A stretch of DNA of 26,503 nucleotides from a virus: the IMG/VR virus record IMGVR_UViG_3300042507_002430, positions 1-26,503 of that record. One strand, written 5' to 3'. The position numbers were made by a program, and so were the translations under genes. Positions 1-9,451 of the stretch are shown piece after piece (the first letter of the stretch is position 1; every line of letters begins with the position of its first letter). The notes beneath the pieces are model-generated. The model saw only the letters and a list, made by a program, of their open reading frames with translations, searched no databases and was not told the origin of the DNA.

Positions 1-144
1 GAAGCCAAAGCGGTACGGATCGCGTTCTGCGTTGTCCACAGCCTCATGGTAAACCCTGTGAAGCTCGATAAGCTCCTCTGGCTCCATGAGGGAAATTTCC
101 TCATCGGTCGGCGGAGAAAGGATCTGGTGGGTACGCCACTTCAT
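1..144 (-). CDS. terL: Terminase large subunit, N-terminal fragment
   Basis: The first 48 codons of a gene that runs off the left edge. It starts at the ATG at 144, which overlaps the TGA of the upstream gene as ATGA, so translation is probably coupled. The fragment is acidic and ends in DPYRFGF. That resembles the short lead-in before the adenine-binding and Walker A region in many phage TerL proteins, where a similar PYRFGF-type segment occurs. The ATPase and nuclease motifs would lie outside the window. The call rests mainly on position: the terminase small subunit lies one gene upstream on the same strand. If right, the product is the ATP-driven DNA-packaging motor and headful or cos nuclease. 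Another packaging-associated protein cannot be excluded from 48 residues. Confidence 0.6.
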   Translation of the reverse strand, partial: MKWRTHQILSPPTDEEISLMEPEELIELHRVYHEAVDNAERDPYRFGF

Positions 145-503
145 GTTGTCTTATATGCTCCAGTCTCCATGAGAATGTCCTTGATGTGGTAGACACTATC
201 ACAATAATCACACCCAAAGGTATCGTCCTCTGGAGGTAACGAGCCGCGATTCCCGTCAACAAAGTGAAGCTCACTATATTTCTTGTTGTTCTGGCAGTGC
301 TGGCAGACTCCGATAAATGGTTTCATTCGCATCTCCAGCACCACATGCCAAATCTTCGCATTGAACTTCTCGGCCAAGTATGAGGCGTAGGTTAGCGTGT
401 GGCACTTATATTGTGTCCCGTCATGCTCTACCATGTAGTAGTAAACTAGGTTACCACCATCCTTGAAGCAATCTGCGTATCTGGATTTTGGTTCTGGTAT
501 CAT
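141..503 (-). CDS. Small C4 zinc-binding protein between terminase subunits
   Basis: A 120-residue protein of unrecognised family. Two CxxC pairs (C67/C70 and C98/C101) are spaced as in a C4 zinc ribbon, with an aromatic-rich N-terminal half. Both ends are tightly coupled: its ATG overlaps the TerS stop (ATGA at 500-503) and its TGA overlaps the next ATG (141-144). It should therefore be made together with the two terminase subunits. Position suggests a role in packaging or a late regulator, but nothing in the sequence shows a specific function. Confidence 0.75.
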   Translation of the reverse strand: MIPEPKSRYADCFKDGGNLVYYYMVEHDGTQYKCHTLTYASYLAEKFNAKIWHVVLEMRMKPFIGVCQHCQNNKKYSELHFVDGNRGSLPPEDDTFGCDYCDSVYHIKDILMETGAYKTT

Positions 504-1039
504 GCTACGATTTCAGCCTCGACTGCCTGCGCCTTCACCTTGCTGGCAATGCGAGATTTAGCCTCTGCGATCATCTTGGCGGCATCGTCGATACTCGCCC
601 CCTGCCTGTGTTCCACGACCGCAGTAGCCATTCCAGATAGTTGCATACTCTTGTCCGTGAGGACACCCACAGTGATCGCCAGTCGGTCTGGTGAGATGTT
701 CTTCAGTTGGTCGGGGTCGTCGGCAAGTTGGTCTGCCTTCGCAAATAGCAGGTCGGTGTAGGTCTCCGCTGCCATTGCATACTTCTGGCTGAACTCCTTG
801 CGCTTCGTCTCCAGAGTGTCGCTGTGCCTCCACATGAGCGACCGCACGGTGTCACGGGCAAGCCCGGTGATCTCGGAGGTGCTTTTGATGCTCTTCCCCT
901 GTGCGAGTAGCCAGAGGCACTTTGCCGCTGCCTGCGGGTTCCAAAACTCCACACGCTGCCTGTTGCCGTGTTCCTCGGCTCGACGCATGACCTCTGCGAA
1001 CCATTCCTGATCTGGCTCTGCGGTTAGTTTCTCGCTCAT
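500..1039 (-). CDS. terS: Terminase small subunit (TerS-like)
   Basis: A 179-residue protein with a helix-turn-helix-like N-terminal region at about residues 37-72 (an AAAKCLWLLAQGKS helix followed by ITGLARDTVRSL). A helical middle and an Ala/Lys/Glu-rich C-terminal tail follow. This is the layout of small terminase subunits that recognise phage DNA and recruit the large subunit. The order initiator-like HTH protein, small gene, putative TerL fits a packaging operon, and the stop overlaps the next ATG. The start has no Shine-Dalgarno; the bases before it are AACACC, a pattern repeated at many starts here. A generic HTH DNA-binding protein is the main alternative. Confidence 0.72.
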   Translation of the reverse strand: MSEKLTAEPDQEWFAEVMRRAEEHGNRQRVEFWNPQAAAKCLWLLAQGKSIKSTSEITGLARDTVRSLMWRHSDTLETKRKEFSQKYAMAAETYTDLLFAKADQLADDPDQLKNISPDRLAITVGVLTDKSMQLSGMATAVVEHRQGASIDDAAKMIAEAKSRIASKVKAQAVEAEIVA

Positions 1040-1050
1040 GGTGTTTAGTT

Positions 1051-4000
1051 TTACTTCAGCTTCGCAGCGTTTGCAATAGCTGAAGCGTTACCTTTTGCTT
1101 TTGATTTCGGCTTTTTGATCCTTGCTTCCCGTTCTTTTTGGATTTGTGCATATGATTTGTACGCACTCGGATTTCCAGATCCAAACTCTTTGGCTAGATT
1201 GCTGGTAGTTTTCGCTGTTTCTTTTTGCAGAATAAGTGGTTTAGCACTTCCCTGAATGTCACCCGTAACGAGCTTATCAAGGTTAATGCCAGTAACCATA
1301 AGAGGTTGCGCTCCAAGCCTGCCCCCAACTTTCAATCCAGCAAATGCCCTTGGATCTGTGGTCAAATCAGCAACATTATGCATTTCCGAAAGTGTTGCTT
1401 TATTCTTAAACTTAATTCGCCAAGGATAAGCTTTGTTTAATTCTGGCTTATACTCTGGCTTGGAACCATCATATTCAGCAATGGCATACAAATCGCCAAG
1501 TTCAGCACCTTCAAATTCTGGTTGACGATATTCTTTTGCAACAGATTCAAGATCAAGCCCTTGTTCTACCAATGTTTTATATTTAATTGGCAATGTCTTT
1601 GCTGTGAGCTTTTCGTAGAACATTGGAGCGGCAGCCCACGGAATCTTGTCAAAATAACTTGCAAGGTCATCAACATTCTCAATCATTTTAGCAGCATTGC
1701 GCCAATCTGTTTTTACAGCCTTGCTTTCAGAGTTAACTATTCTCTCCATAGCCTGTTTGATATGAGAATTAGCTTCATCTTCACCAATTGCACCAATTGA
1801 CACAAGATTACTCCACTTTTCTGCGTATGCCTTTCTGGCATCAAGCGAGTTGAGATGGTTTGCAGAACCTAGAGATGCCAGACCGATAAGTGGCTCGCCA
1901 TCTTTTTTCCATCTAGTAACAAACGCATCCGCTGCGGCTTTGTCAGTAAATGCCCACCCATCGTTATCTAAGTATCCGGGGCCACCTTGGAATTTTGCTG
2001 TATAGTTTCCATATTTAACATCACCAACAAGCGATAAGTCAGATGTGAGGACTTGTACGCGCTTTCCTTTGAATGCAGATAGATTTTCTACTGGTTCTGG
2101 CAGAAACCGCATCTTACCAGTCTTTTCACTGGCGGCAGTCTCCTGTGGCTCCATCCACCCGATAGCATCTGCTGAATACGAGTCCAGCATCGCCTTGGAT
2201 GTGATCGGGGTCAGCTTCTCATCCATCTCGTTGAGAGCAAACATCCGCTTGCCGTCTGCCCACAGACCTTGAGCCTCTTGCTTGTTGGCTACGGGGTTGA
2301 GGTCTTCTGGGGAGACACCCTCTGGCATCGCTCGCTGGGCTTCTGGCATGCGGACTTGACTCACTGCCTCGTAGCTGAACGGCATTGCTGCGTATTCCTC
2401 TGGAGCCATTGGGACTGCCTTGCTAACGCGATCTGCGCGGTAGGTGCGGTAGACATTGTCCTTGCTCTTGATGCCATCCTCCAGAAGCATGGGGTTGAGG
2501 ACTGCCTGCTCCTTCTTGTTGAGCAGGCCGAACATGGTGTTGATGAACTTCTTGCGCTTGTCACCCTCGACCGCACCATACTTCTCGTTGAAGTAGTTGA
2601 TGCTATCCTCACCCTTCTTGTGGAAGTCCATCATCGCCTGCGTGTCGCGCAGGATCAGGTCGATATTGCCACTATAAAGTTGCTTGCCACGCTTACTCTG
2701 TGCGCGTTTCTTGATGTTTTCCTGAAGCTTGGTCACGGACATGAGTCCGTACAGGATGTTGCCGTCCTTGGAGATTGTCATCGCAACTGGCACAGCGTCA
2801 CGAATAGCTGCCTTCTGCGGAGCGTAGACCACCTTGCCAGACTTTAGGCGGGTGGTTGCAGGGAAGTTAATCATCACCATGCGTTGACCATCGCCCTGCT
2901 TGATAAGCCTGTTGGTCTGGCGAATCATCCGCTTCTGCTCGTTGTTGAACTTATGCTTGGCGAACATCTCAGTCAGCACGGCATCCGAAAGCCAACCGGG
3001 TTGTAGTTCGCCATCGTCGTCCACATACGCCTCCCCCTTTTCTGGGATATAGTTGGACTCTCGACGCTTACGCATTGCATCCACGGCAGTCAGACCAGCC
3101 ATTGCGCGGTCGATGTCCACCGATTTGTCAATGAAGACTGGTCTTCCATCCTTGAGGATTGGCTTGTCGTTATCGTCCACTTGGATGAATGGGTGCATCA
3201 ACTCCATGTCGATTGCGTTAGCAGGGTCGAACATAAGCGGTGCGCCAGAACCCTCCTTGTCGCTGATAAGTGGCTCAAACTGCCCCGGCATCATGCCAGA
3301 ACTGCGCCTGTTCATCTCGCGGAACATCTTGTTGGCGATTGGGTTTTGCCTGATGCCTTCCGCTCCCAAGATGCCGTTACCAGTAACCCATGCGCCATCC
3401 TTGTCGATCATGCCACCGCTCTTGATGTGGAGGTCACGCAGGACGGGGATCTTTGGCAATACAGTCTCCATCACAGATCCAAGCTTTTTACGAACCTCAC
3501 CACGGGCGGCAAGCGCACCAAGCTCGCCAGTCTCTGCCATTGTCGCGTACTGGTCTGCGTGCTGGTCGATGAAGTATTCGACAGCAATCTTGTCGAGTGG
3601 GTACTCAACTCCAATTTCAGCATCGGTCATGCCAGCACTACGCAGGCGATTATAGTACCCCTCCTTAAACTGGTTGAATTCCGGGTCAAGCTTTCCATCC
3701 TTTGACCTAAACAGACCACCAACCGCATTGGTCTTGGTATCACCCAAGAATAGGGCTGCGATGCCACCCTCCATGTTGTTCTTAATCAGCGTGTGGTGGA
3801 GCGTTTCGTGGGCTACCAGTGCCTTCAGAGGGTTGTTGGAGTTGATGTTGATGTTTGCGGTATTCGTGTTGATGTCGTAACCGCTAGTTCCAGAGTCAAT
3901 AAAGTTGTAATTTAGCGTTGGGTTGGCAATAGAATAAGTAGCCATTGACCTGCGAACACCCGGAGGCAATGCCTCGTACAACGCCTTCTGCTTTGTTTCC

Positions 4001-6126
4001 GTTAAGTTGCGCCTAAAGTTAATTTCATCACCAACGGAAAGCTCTCGCATGCGCTTCTTAGTTCCCATGAATGCACCACCACCTGCGGCAAATGATCCAC
4101 CTATCACCAATGATTCTGCGGCTGCACTTGTCATGGTTTCTGGGCGCATATCAGCACCATCCGAAAGCCACTCAAACATGAGGTCTACTGGATATGCTGC
4201 GGCTATACCACGACCAGTTCTGCGGATGATGTCAGATGTAGCACCACCAAGCTCAAAGATGTTGAATGTGTGGGCAATACCTCGCCCAAGCGAACCCGGT
4301 GCTGTGTGTGCTGCCACACGCTTCCAGAATGGAATCTGTCCACGCACATTCTCCATCTCCTTGCCCACATAGCGCAAAATCTTTCCGTACTCGGATAGGA
4401 ACTTTCCTGTTTTAAGTGCTGCGCCAGCCACACCAATTGCACCAACTACTGGATTGCCAGCAAGTCCCACAACACCAGAAGCCCCAAGTGCTGCGTTGTA
4501 CGCTTGATCTAGTCCACGATCCTTTAGGTAACCCGTCACAGCATCGTCAACCTTGGTGAGCGTTTCTCCAGTGCGTTCCAAAATGGAACTTAATGCTCTT
4601 GCTGGTGCAGATTTAATTTTGCGACCAAGTTCTGTGGTCTGCATGACTTTTTGAGCATACGACTCTGGAATTCTAGTTGCTAAGCTATTACGCTTTGCAG
4701 TCAATTCATCAAGGGTGCTCATTGCAGTCGGCATTGCCGCACGAACCTCGTCAGCACTAGCTGTAATTTTTCTTGCCTTATCCAGAACCTCGTTGGCTTG
4801 CACCATAAGCTCTGGATTTCCAGCAGCCCTAGCTGACATGTTCTGGAAGAGTTGCTGGTATCTTGGAACAAAAAGTTCCTCCTTCTTGAGGACGGAATTT
4901 CCAGCTTGAATAACAGCCTGAACCTCTGACAAGGCAGCTTCTGTTTGTGCTACCTTCCCAAGTGTCTTCTGTGCGCCCAGTGTTAGACGAGATGCCAGTG
5001 GAACAGATTTGGCAACATTGAATGCAACACCAACTGGTATCAAGTTCGTTGGGTCTCCAGCAATTTCTGTAAACGCACCAACACGCGAGTATCTTTTATT
5101 GAATTCTTCTTCGCCAAGTGTACTCTTGGCTTCCTCTGCCATTTTTACAGCACCATCAAGACCAAGCACAGATTCGGCAATCTGACCAACCTCAAAGCTT
5201 TGAATATCACGGTTCTGCGTCCATTGCCTCTGGCGTGCGGCATAAAGTCCGCGTTCAGCCTCTGTGTTCTGTTGCTTGATCATCTCCACGCTTTGATCTG
5301 GCGTTGGAATGCCACCAAGATCAGCCGCAGCCGCATATTCTTGTTGAATGGATTCAGCAAGCCATGCTCTTCCCACATCTGCAAGCCTACCAAGATTTGC
5401 GAAATTCGTTGTGATTTTTTCTATTGCCGCGAGTTGGTTTGCTTGAAATTCAGCTTGTAACTTTTTACCTTTAGGTGTTCCAGTTAGAACATCCACAGCA
5501 CCTTGGACGCTCATGGCTTCACCAGCGGTCTTAAAGTAGTCTTTCGCTCCTCCAATTGCATCTGCAACAAAACCACCAGCGGCCTTGAGTTGCTCATCCC
5601 AAGTTGAATCTGGACGAATCACTCCATCATTCCATAGGATTTCAAATGCATCAAGATTTGCTTCGTTTTCAAGGTCATCCTCTGACATTGAATATGCACG
5701 ACCCTTGTCGGTCATAGTGCCATCCTCGTTGAACATCCCAGACTCCTTGAGGTTAAAGAAAAGCTCTCCGCGAGGTGTGGCGTTTCCTTCAGTATCTACA
5801 AGCCCAACTGCTTTTGCCCGATCTGCATTAAGTGGCTGTGAAAACAACTCATTGGCATTGCGGTAGATTGTGCCGTCTGGCATCCGCAGGGAATCAATCT
5901 CCATCCTCCGTGCCATTTGAGGATCTACCGTCACCATGTCAGATGGTGGAACTTGAGTGAGTTCCGCTTCTGAAATAGGTTGGTTGTACGCCTCTACAAG
6001 CGAATCTGCTGATTCAAGCTCAATTTGTCTAAGCTTATCAGTTACATCAGCATTCAGCAGTTCAAGGCTTCCCTTGACCTTTTTGTTGAACTCTGGCTTT
6101 TGATCTTCAGGAACATTGAATGGCAT
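1051..6126 (-). CDS. Giant internal virion protein with embedded HExxH metallopeptidase-like domain
   Basis: A 1691-residue protein, the largest in the window, at the end of the virion gene block. The N-terminal third is helical. Two Gly/Ala-rich hydrophobic stretches (about residues 545-572 and 667-687) could insert into a membrane. A HETLHH motif at 773-778 matches HExxH, and an IAVEYF segment provides E850 as a possible third zinc ligand. The rest is mixed alpha/beta with a Lys-rich end. Large proteins of this kind in podoviruses are ejected into the cell with the DNA and may carry peptidase or transglycosylase domains. A zinc metallopeptidase domain in a multidomain, polyvalent-like protein is an inference from the motif. 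No lysozyme motif was recognised. The start has no Shine-Dalgarno. Confidence 0.75.
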   Translation of the reverse strand: MPFNVPEDQKPEFNKKVKGSLELLNADVTDKLRQIELESADSLVEAYNQPISEAELTQVPPSDMVTVDPQMARRMEIDSLRMPDGTIYRNANELFSQPLNADRAKAVGLVDTEGNATPRGELFFNLKESGMFNEDGTMTDKGRAYSMSEDDLENEANLDAFEILWNDGVIRPDSTWDEQLKAAGGFVADAIGGAKDYFKTAGEAMSVQGAVDVLTGTPKGKKLQAEFQANQLAAIEKITTNFANLGRLADVGRAWLAESIQQEYAAAADLGGIPTPDQSVEMIKQQNTEAERGLYAARQRQWTQNRDIQSFEVGQIAESVLGLDGAVKMAEEAKSTLGEEEFNKRYSRVGAFTEIAGDPTNLIPVGVAFNVAKSVPLASRLTLGAQKTLGKVAQTEAALSEVQAVIQAGNSVLKKEELFVPRYQQLFQNMSARAAGNPELMVQANEVLDKARKITASADEVRAAMPTAMSTLDELTAKRNSLATRIPESYAQKVMQTTELGRKIKSAPARALSSILERTGETLTKVDDAVTGYLKDRGLDQAYNAALGASGVVGLAGNPVVGAIGVAGAALKTGKFLSEYGKILRYVGKEMENVRGQIPFWKRVAAHTAPGSLGRGIAHTFNIFELGGATSDIIRRTGRGIAAAYPVDLMFEWLSDGADMRPETMTSAAAESLVIGGSFAAGGGAFMGTKKRMRELSVGDEINFRRNLTETKQKALYEALPPGVRRSMATYSIANPTLNYNFIDSGTSGYDINTNTANININSNNPLKALVAHETLHHTLIKNNMEGGIAALFLGDTKTNAVGGLFRSKDGKLDPEFNQFKEGYYNRLRSAGMTDAEIGVEYPLDKIAVEYFIDQHADQYATMAETGELGALAARGEVRKKLGSVMETVLPKIPVLRDLHIKSGGMIDKDGAWVTGNGILGAEGIRQNPIANKMFREMNRRSSGMMPGQFEPLISDKEGSGAPLMFDPANAIDMELMHPFIQVDDNDKPILKDGRPVFIDKSVDIDRAMAGLTAVDAMRKRRESNYIPEKGEAYVDDDGELQPGWLSDAVLTEMFAKHKFNNEQKRMIRQTNRLIKQGDGQRMVMINFPATTRLKSGKVVYAPQKAAIRDAVPVAMTISKDGNILYGLMSVTKLQENIKKRAQSKRGKQLYSGNIDLILRDTQAMMDFHKKGEDSINYFNEKYGAVEGDKRKKFINTMFGLLNKKEQAVLNPMLLEDGIKSKDNVYRTYRADRVSKAVPMAPEEYAAMPFSYEAVSQVRMPEAQRAMPEGVSPEDLNPVANKQEAQGLWADGKRMFALNEMDEKLTPITSKAMLDSYSADAIGWMEPQETAASEKTGKMRFLPEPVENLSAFKGKRVQVLTSDLSLVGDVKYGNYTAKFQGGPGYLDNDGWAFTDKAAADAFVTRWKKDGEPLIGLASLGSANHLNSLDARKAYAEKWSNLVSIGAIGEDEANSHIKQAMERIVNSESKAVKTDWRNAAKMIENVDDLASYFDKIPWAAAPMFYEKLTAKTLPIKYKTLVEQGLDLESVAKEYRQPEFEGAELGDLYAIAEYDGSKPEYKPELNKAYPWRIKFKNKATLSEMHNVADLTTDPRAFAGLKVGGRLGAQPLMVTGINLDKLVTGDIQGSAKPLILQKETAKTTSNLAKEFGSGNPSAYKSYAQIQKEREARIKKPKSKAKGNASAIANAAKLK

Positions 6127-6137
6127 TTTGGGAAGGA

Positions 6138-8156
6138 TTATTTAAAGCTTCGGAAGTAGTTGTTTGCCTCAACTGCTGCTTTGTCTTGAGCGGTTTGAGG
6201 GGAACCATCGGGATTTATTAGCTTGTTCCCGGTGATTCTCTCCTGTCCTTTTTGGATATATTGGATAACTTCGTCAATCCTAGCCTTCGCTGCCTTTTCT
6301 GACATTTGTGGTTTAATCCCAACAAATGCAGCGGATGCCCTTGCACCTTCTGCGTCTGAAAGCGCACCCATTCCCTTCATGTCCTTGATCGCCTCCATGA
6401 AACCCATTGCTTCCACTTGGTCAAACAAGACCTTAGCATCAGCAGCATCAGTCCCCGGAACCCATGTTGGAGTGATTGTTGCACCAAACAAACCAGAAAA
6501 TCCTTCGTGTCCTTTAAGCTCGTTCAACATGCTAACAAACCTCTCTGATTTGTCTTTTGTGACTGCTACCTGCTGTTGCATATCGCGTTGAGCCAATTCC
6601 GTCTTTTGCTTTTGCTCTGCGGTTGGTGGTGCTGACATCACCTGTGCGTCAGCTAGAGATCCATCTGGATTCATCTGCACCTTGTAGGTTCCCATCGGGT
6701 CTAAACCGAACGCTTCAGCCTCTTGTCCTTTGACAATCTTAACTGCCTTTTGTTGTTTTGCTCCAGATACTGGCACAAATCCCGGACGGACTTGGTATTG
6801 AGGTGCTTGCTGTGCTGCTGGTTGAGGCTGAGCCATTCTTGGTTCAGTCGGCATGGCTCCGCTTGGAGCTGCCTGTGCTGTGCGCATTCCCGCACTTTGT
6901 TCAATCATGCGGGAAACTCCAGCTTGTTGCTCTGGAGTACCCATTGCTTGTCTGGAGAGATCACCTCGGCTCAAACGCTCAAGGGCAGGGATGATAGAAC
7001 CCTTGGCAAAATCTCGTTCATTGAAATTGCCATCAGATGCTCCTGGGTCGTTGGTTTTATGTGGAGCAATAAATGTTACATTTGGAATGCGTCCAAGTGT
7101 ATCCGCAAGAACCTTAGCATAACCATCTGGATCTGACTCCATGACCTTGCGTGCTTCAGCGTGACCAACAAAGAACGGCTCCGTGTGGAAGCGTCCGGGT
7201 GTACCCCGTCCATTTTCCTTGGCAGTACGAACACCACGAACTGGAACATTTACTCCGCGCTCGGCAAAGTATTGTTGAGTTTTATTCACATAATCCATCG
7301 CCGCAGCACGCTCAATTGCACTAGCATCATTTGGAATGATGATTTCAACACCTTTAGCATCCTTGCTTGCGGCAGCATTGAAATCAAGCGACACCTGCCT
7401 TGCGTCAGCAGTAGATCTTGGCATCTGATCGCGTGTTTTGGAGGTGAATCCAAAGTTGTTTGAGGATGGAAGCTGATCGTAATTGATCTGCGATGTCGGA
7501 GGCATGTCTTCAGCATATGCGTCTTTACCGAGACCCCATGCGTTTATGTCTATAATCTCTTTTCCTTTTGAAGCGTCAAAAAATCTTCCAGTTTTTGGAT
7601 TAAATGGCATGTCCTGCTCAAGCACTTCTCCTGTTGGAGTTGTGATTGTTGCTTTTTTAATCTCGTATGAAGGCTGTCCCGCTTGTGATGCTTTATATTC
7701 AGTTGCTCTAGTGCGCCTTTCCTGCATTCCAAGCTGTTGTTGCTTGTAGATAGCATCAGCCATTGCCTGTTCTTGCTTGAGCGACATGTTTGAGCGATTG
7801 CGCATCTCACCGACACCCATATTGATTAGGTTTGCAACCACCTCGGCTTCTGCAGCACGGTCAGAAAGTGGGATATTCTCGTCGCGCATGCGTTCTTTTA
7901 CACCTTGAAGCGATGGAGCAAGGTCTGGGAATAATTGGAGCGCAGCGTCAATCTGAAGGCTGCTTTGTTTGACAAGCTTCTTCTTCTCCCCCTGCTGCTT
8001 GAAGTAGTCGCCTACTTGACCAGCAACATTACCAATAGCAGTACCAAGATTCTGCATCCCCTGTGCTTGGATCTCCGCAGCCCTTGTGAAGCCAGAGTAA
8101 TCCTGCACAAACATCCGTGGGTCTATGCCCTCGCCAAGTCGTTGTCCTAATTGCAT
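6138..8156 (-). CDS. Internal virion protein with amidase-like central domain
   Basis: A 672-residue protein. The N-terminal about 240 residues are Gln-rich and helical. A compact central domain at about 248-395 contains the segments GRGTPGRFHTEPFF (near 325) and APHKTNDPGA followed by NERDFA (near 380). Arrangement and conserved polar residues remind me of N-acetylmuramoyl-L-alanine amidases found in phage virions, which open peptidoglycan during DNA entry; this is a tentative family assignment. A Pro/Gln/Ala-rich linker (about 415-460) leads to a C-terminal helical part. It lies between two other internal-virion-type genes with 4- to 11-base gaps. The start follows an A/T-rich leader without Shine-Dalgarno. 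Confidence 0.68.
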   Translation of the reverse strand: MQLGQRLGEGIDPRMFVQDYSGFTRAAEIQAQGMQNLGTAIGNVAGQVGDYFKQQGEKKKLVKQSSLQIDAALQLFPDLAPSLQGVKERMRDENIPLSDRAAEAEVVANLINMGVGEMRNRSNMSLKQEQAMADAIYKQQQLGMQERRTRATEYKASQAGQPSYEIKKATITTPTGEVLEQDMPFNPKTGRFFDASKGKEIIDINAWGLGKDAYAEDMPPTSQINYDQLPSSNNFGFTSKTRDQMPRSTADARQVSLDFNAAASKDAKGVEIIIPNDASAIERAAAMDYVNKTQQYFAERGVNVPVRGVRTAKENGRGTPGRFHTEPFFVGHAEARKVMESDPDGYAKVLADTLGRIPNVTFIAPHKTNDPGASDGNFNERDFAKGSIIPALERLSRGDLSRQAMGTPEQQAGVSRMIEQSAGMRTAQAAPSGAMPTEPRMAQPQPAAQQAPQYQVRPGFVPVSGAKQQKAVKIVKGQEAEAFGLDPMGTYKVQMNPDGSLADAQVMSAPPTAEQKQKTELAQRDMQQQVAVTKDKSERFVSMLNELKGHEGFSGLFGATITPTWVPGTDAADAKVLFDQVEAMGFMEAIKDMKGMGALSDAEGARASAAFVGIKPQMSEKAAKARIDEVIQYIQKGQERITGNKLINPDGSPQTAQDKAAVEANNYFRSFK

Positions 8157-8160
8157 ATTA

Positions 8161-9114
8161 TTATTTCAAACCTCCAATTGCACTTCCAATACCTTGAAAC
8201 AATCCAGCAGAATAGGATGCGCGAGCTTGTTGCGTGGCCGCATTTGCACTCAAGATATTCTGCCTATTAGCCGCACCAAGGTTGAGGAACGCATCTGGCG
8301 AGAATAGCTGTGGCCCAACTTGTTGAGCGGATACTGGAGTCCCGCCAAGCAACCCAAGTCCGGGGCTATAGAAATTCTGCCCAAGGTTGTATGCTTGAGT
8401 GCCAAGTGAGGACGCTTGACTAAGCAATCCAGACTGACGGGCTAGGCGTTGGTTTTCGATATCCTGTGCAAGACCAGCGGTTCCAGTCTCCAGACCTGCA
8501 AGACCAGCCATTCCTTGTTGAGCAATACCACCATATTGGGCTGCTTCGGCTCGGCGTTGAGCTAGTGCTTGCTCTCTGTTCATCACCTCTGCTGAGATGG
8601 CGGCATTACCACCAATCCTGCCAGACGCTGCTGAGGCTTCTCTAGCTGCTTGCTGCGACGAGCGGAGTTGCTCTGGGGTCAGTCTTCCAGACCTGCCATA
8701 AGCCTCTTGTGCTGCTTGAGTTTGCAGGGCGGACAATCCACCATATTGCTGGATAGCCTGTTTCTGCCGAGCAAGTGCTGCTTGGGCTTCTGGTGTAGCA
8801 AAATCTTGATACCCAGCCTGCATCTCACGGGCGCGTTGAGCAAGTCCACCTGCCGCCTCAACCTCACGGGCTTGTTCTGGGGAAAGCGATTGGAGCAGCC
8901 CACGAACTGTTCCTACATTGCGACCCATGCCAGCAAGCTCAAGCGAGCGAGCAAGATCAATCTGCTCTTGATTGAGGCGAGTAAACTGAGGACGGTACTG
9001 CTGTTCAAACAACAGAATGCTTGGTAGCGATTTCTGATAGGCCCTCAGCCCAGACATAATGTCTTTGCCGTAATCAACCTTGGGTGCTTGTACTGATTTG
9101 GGTTTACTTCCCAT
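8161..9114 (-). CDS. Ala/Gln-rich internal virion or tail-associated protein
   Basis: A 317-residue protein dominated by Ala, Gln, Gly, Leu and Arg. Long predicted helices (about residues 45-215) are followed by a Gly-rich hydrophobic C-terminal end. No enzymatic motif is visible. The composition and the position directly upstream of two large internal-virion-type proteins fit the smaller ejection proteins of podoviruses (functional analogues of T7 gp14), which form part of the DNA-translocating channel. This is inferred from context. The stop lies 4 bases before the next ATG, and the start has no Shine-Dalgarno. Confidence 0.65.
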   Translation of the reverse strand: MGSKPKSVQAPKVDYGKDIMSGLRAYQKSLPSILLFEQQYRPQFTRLNQEQIDLARSLELAGMGRNVGTVRGLLQSLSPEQAREVEAAGGLAQRAREMQAGYQDFATPEAQAALARQKQAIQQYGGLSALQTQAAQEAYGRSGRLTPEQLRSSQQAAREASAASGRIGGNAAISAEVMNREQALAQRRAEAAQYGGIAQQGMAGLAGLETGTAGLAQDIENQRLARQSGLLSQASSLGTQAYNLGQNFYSPGLGLLGGTPVSAQQVGPQLFSPDAFLNLGAANRQNILSANAATQQARASYSAGLFQGIGSAIGGLK

Positions 9115-9121
9115 ATGTGTG

Positions 9122-9451
9122 TTATTTAAGTTTGTTGTAAAATTCGTGCATATCGTAGCACCTTAACCTATGGGAGTTCTTGAAGTCCCGCTGAAATGAA
9201 ATGTATTGGAAGTCGTCCACAAACTTGCGTAGTGCCTTTTCCATGTTTCCCGTGCAGATTGTGACAAACAATGTGTCAGAATGTTCAAACAAGCAGGGTG
9301 TTTCTGGTGACTCAGAATCAGAGAAGTAACACATGGAGAAAGAATCGTGATCACAAACAACAATACCATGACACAAGTGCCATGTGAGAAGTTGTTGGAA
9401 ATCAATATCATTTTCTTCATAAAGTGCTATCGTTGATTCTAGTGGGGTCAT
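9122..9451 (-). CDS. Conserved-looking small phage protein of unknown function
   Basis: A 109-residue acidic protein. An N-terminal helix (TPLESTIALYEEND) is followed by alternating strands with several Cys and aromatic residues and a basic C-terminal helix. Small proteins with this kind of opening often sit beside tail or fibre genes in podovirus genomes, but I cannot assign a function. Its ATG overlaps the stop of the collar-domain gene (TAATG at 9449-9453), so it is probably translated by coupling to that gene. Confidence 0.7.
   Translation of the reverse strand: MTPLESTIALYEENDIDFQQLLTWHLCHGIVVCDHDSFSMCYFSDSESPETPCLFEHSDTLFVTICTGNMEKALRKFVDDFQYISFQRDFKNSHRLRCYDMHEFYNKLK

Noticed and set aside
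2269-2847. Plus-strand open frame of 192 codons
   Set aside because: Antisense shadow of the 1691-residue virion gene; composition (Leu/Val/His-rich) follows from the opposite strand's codon use.
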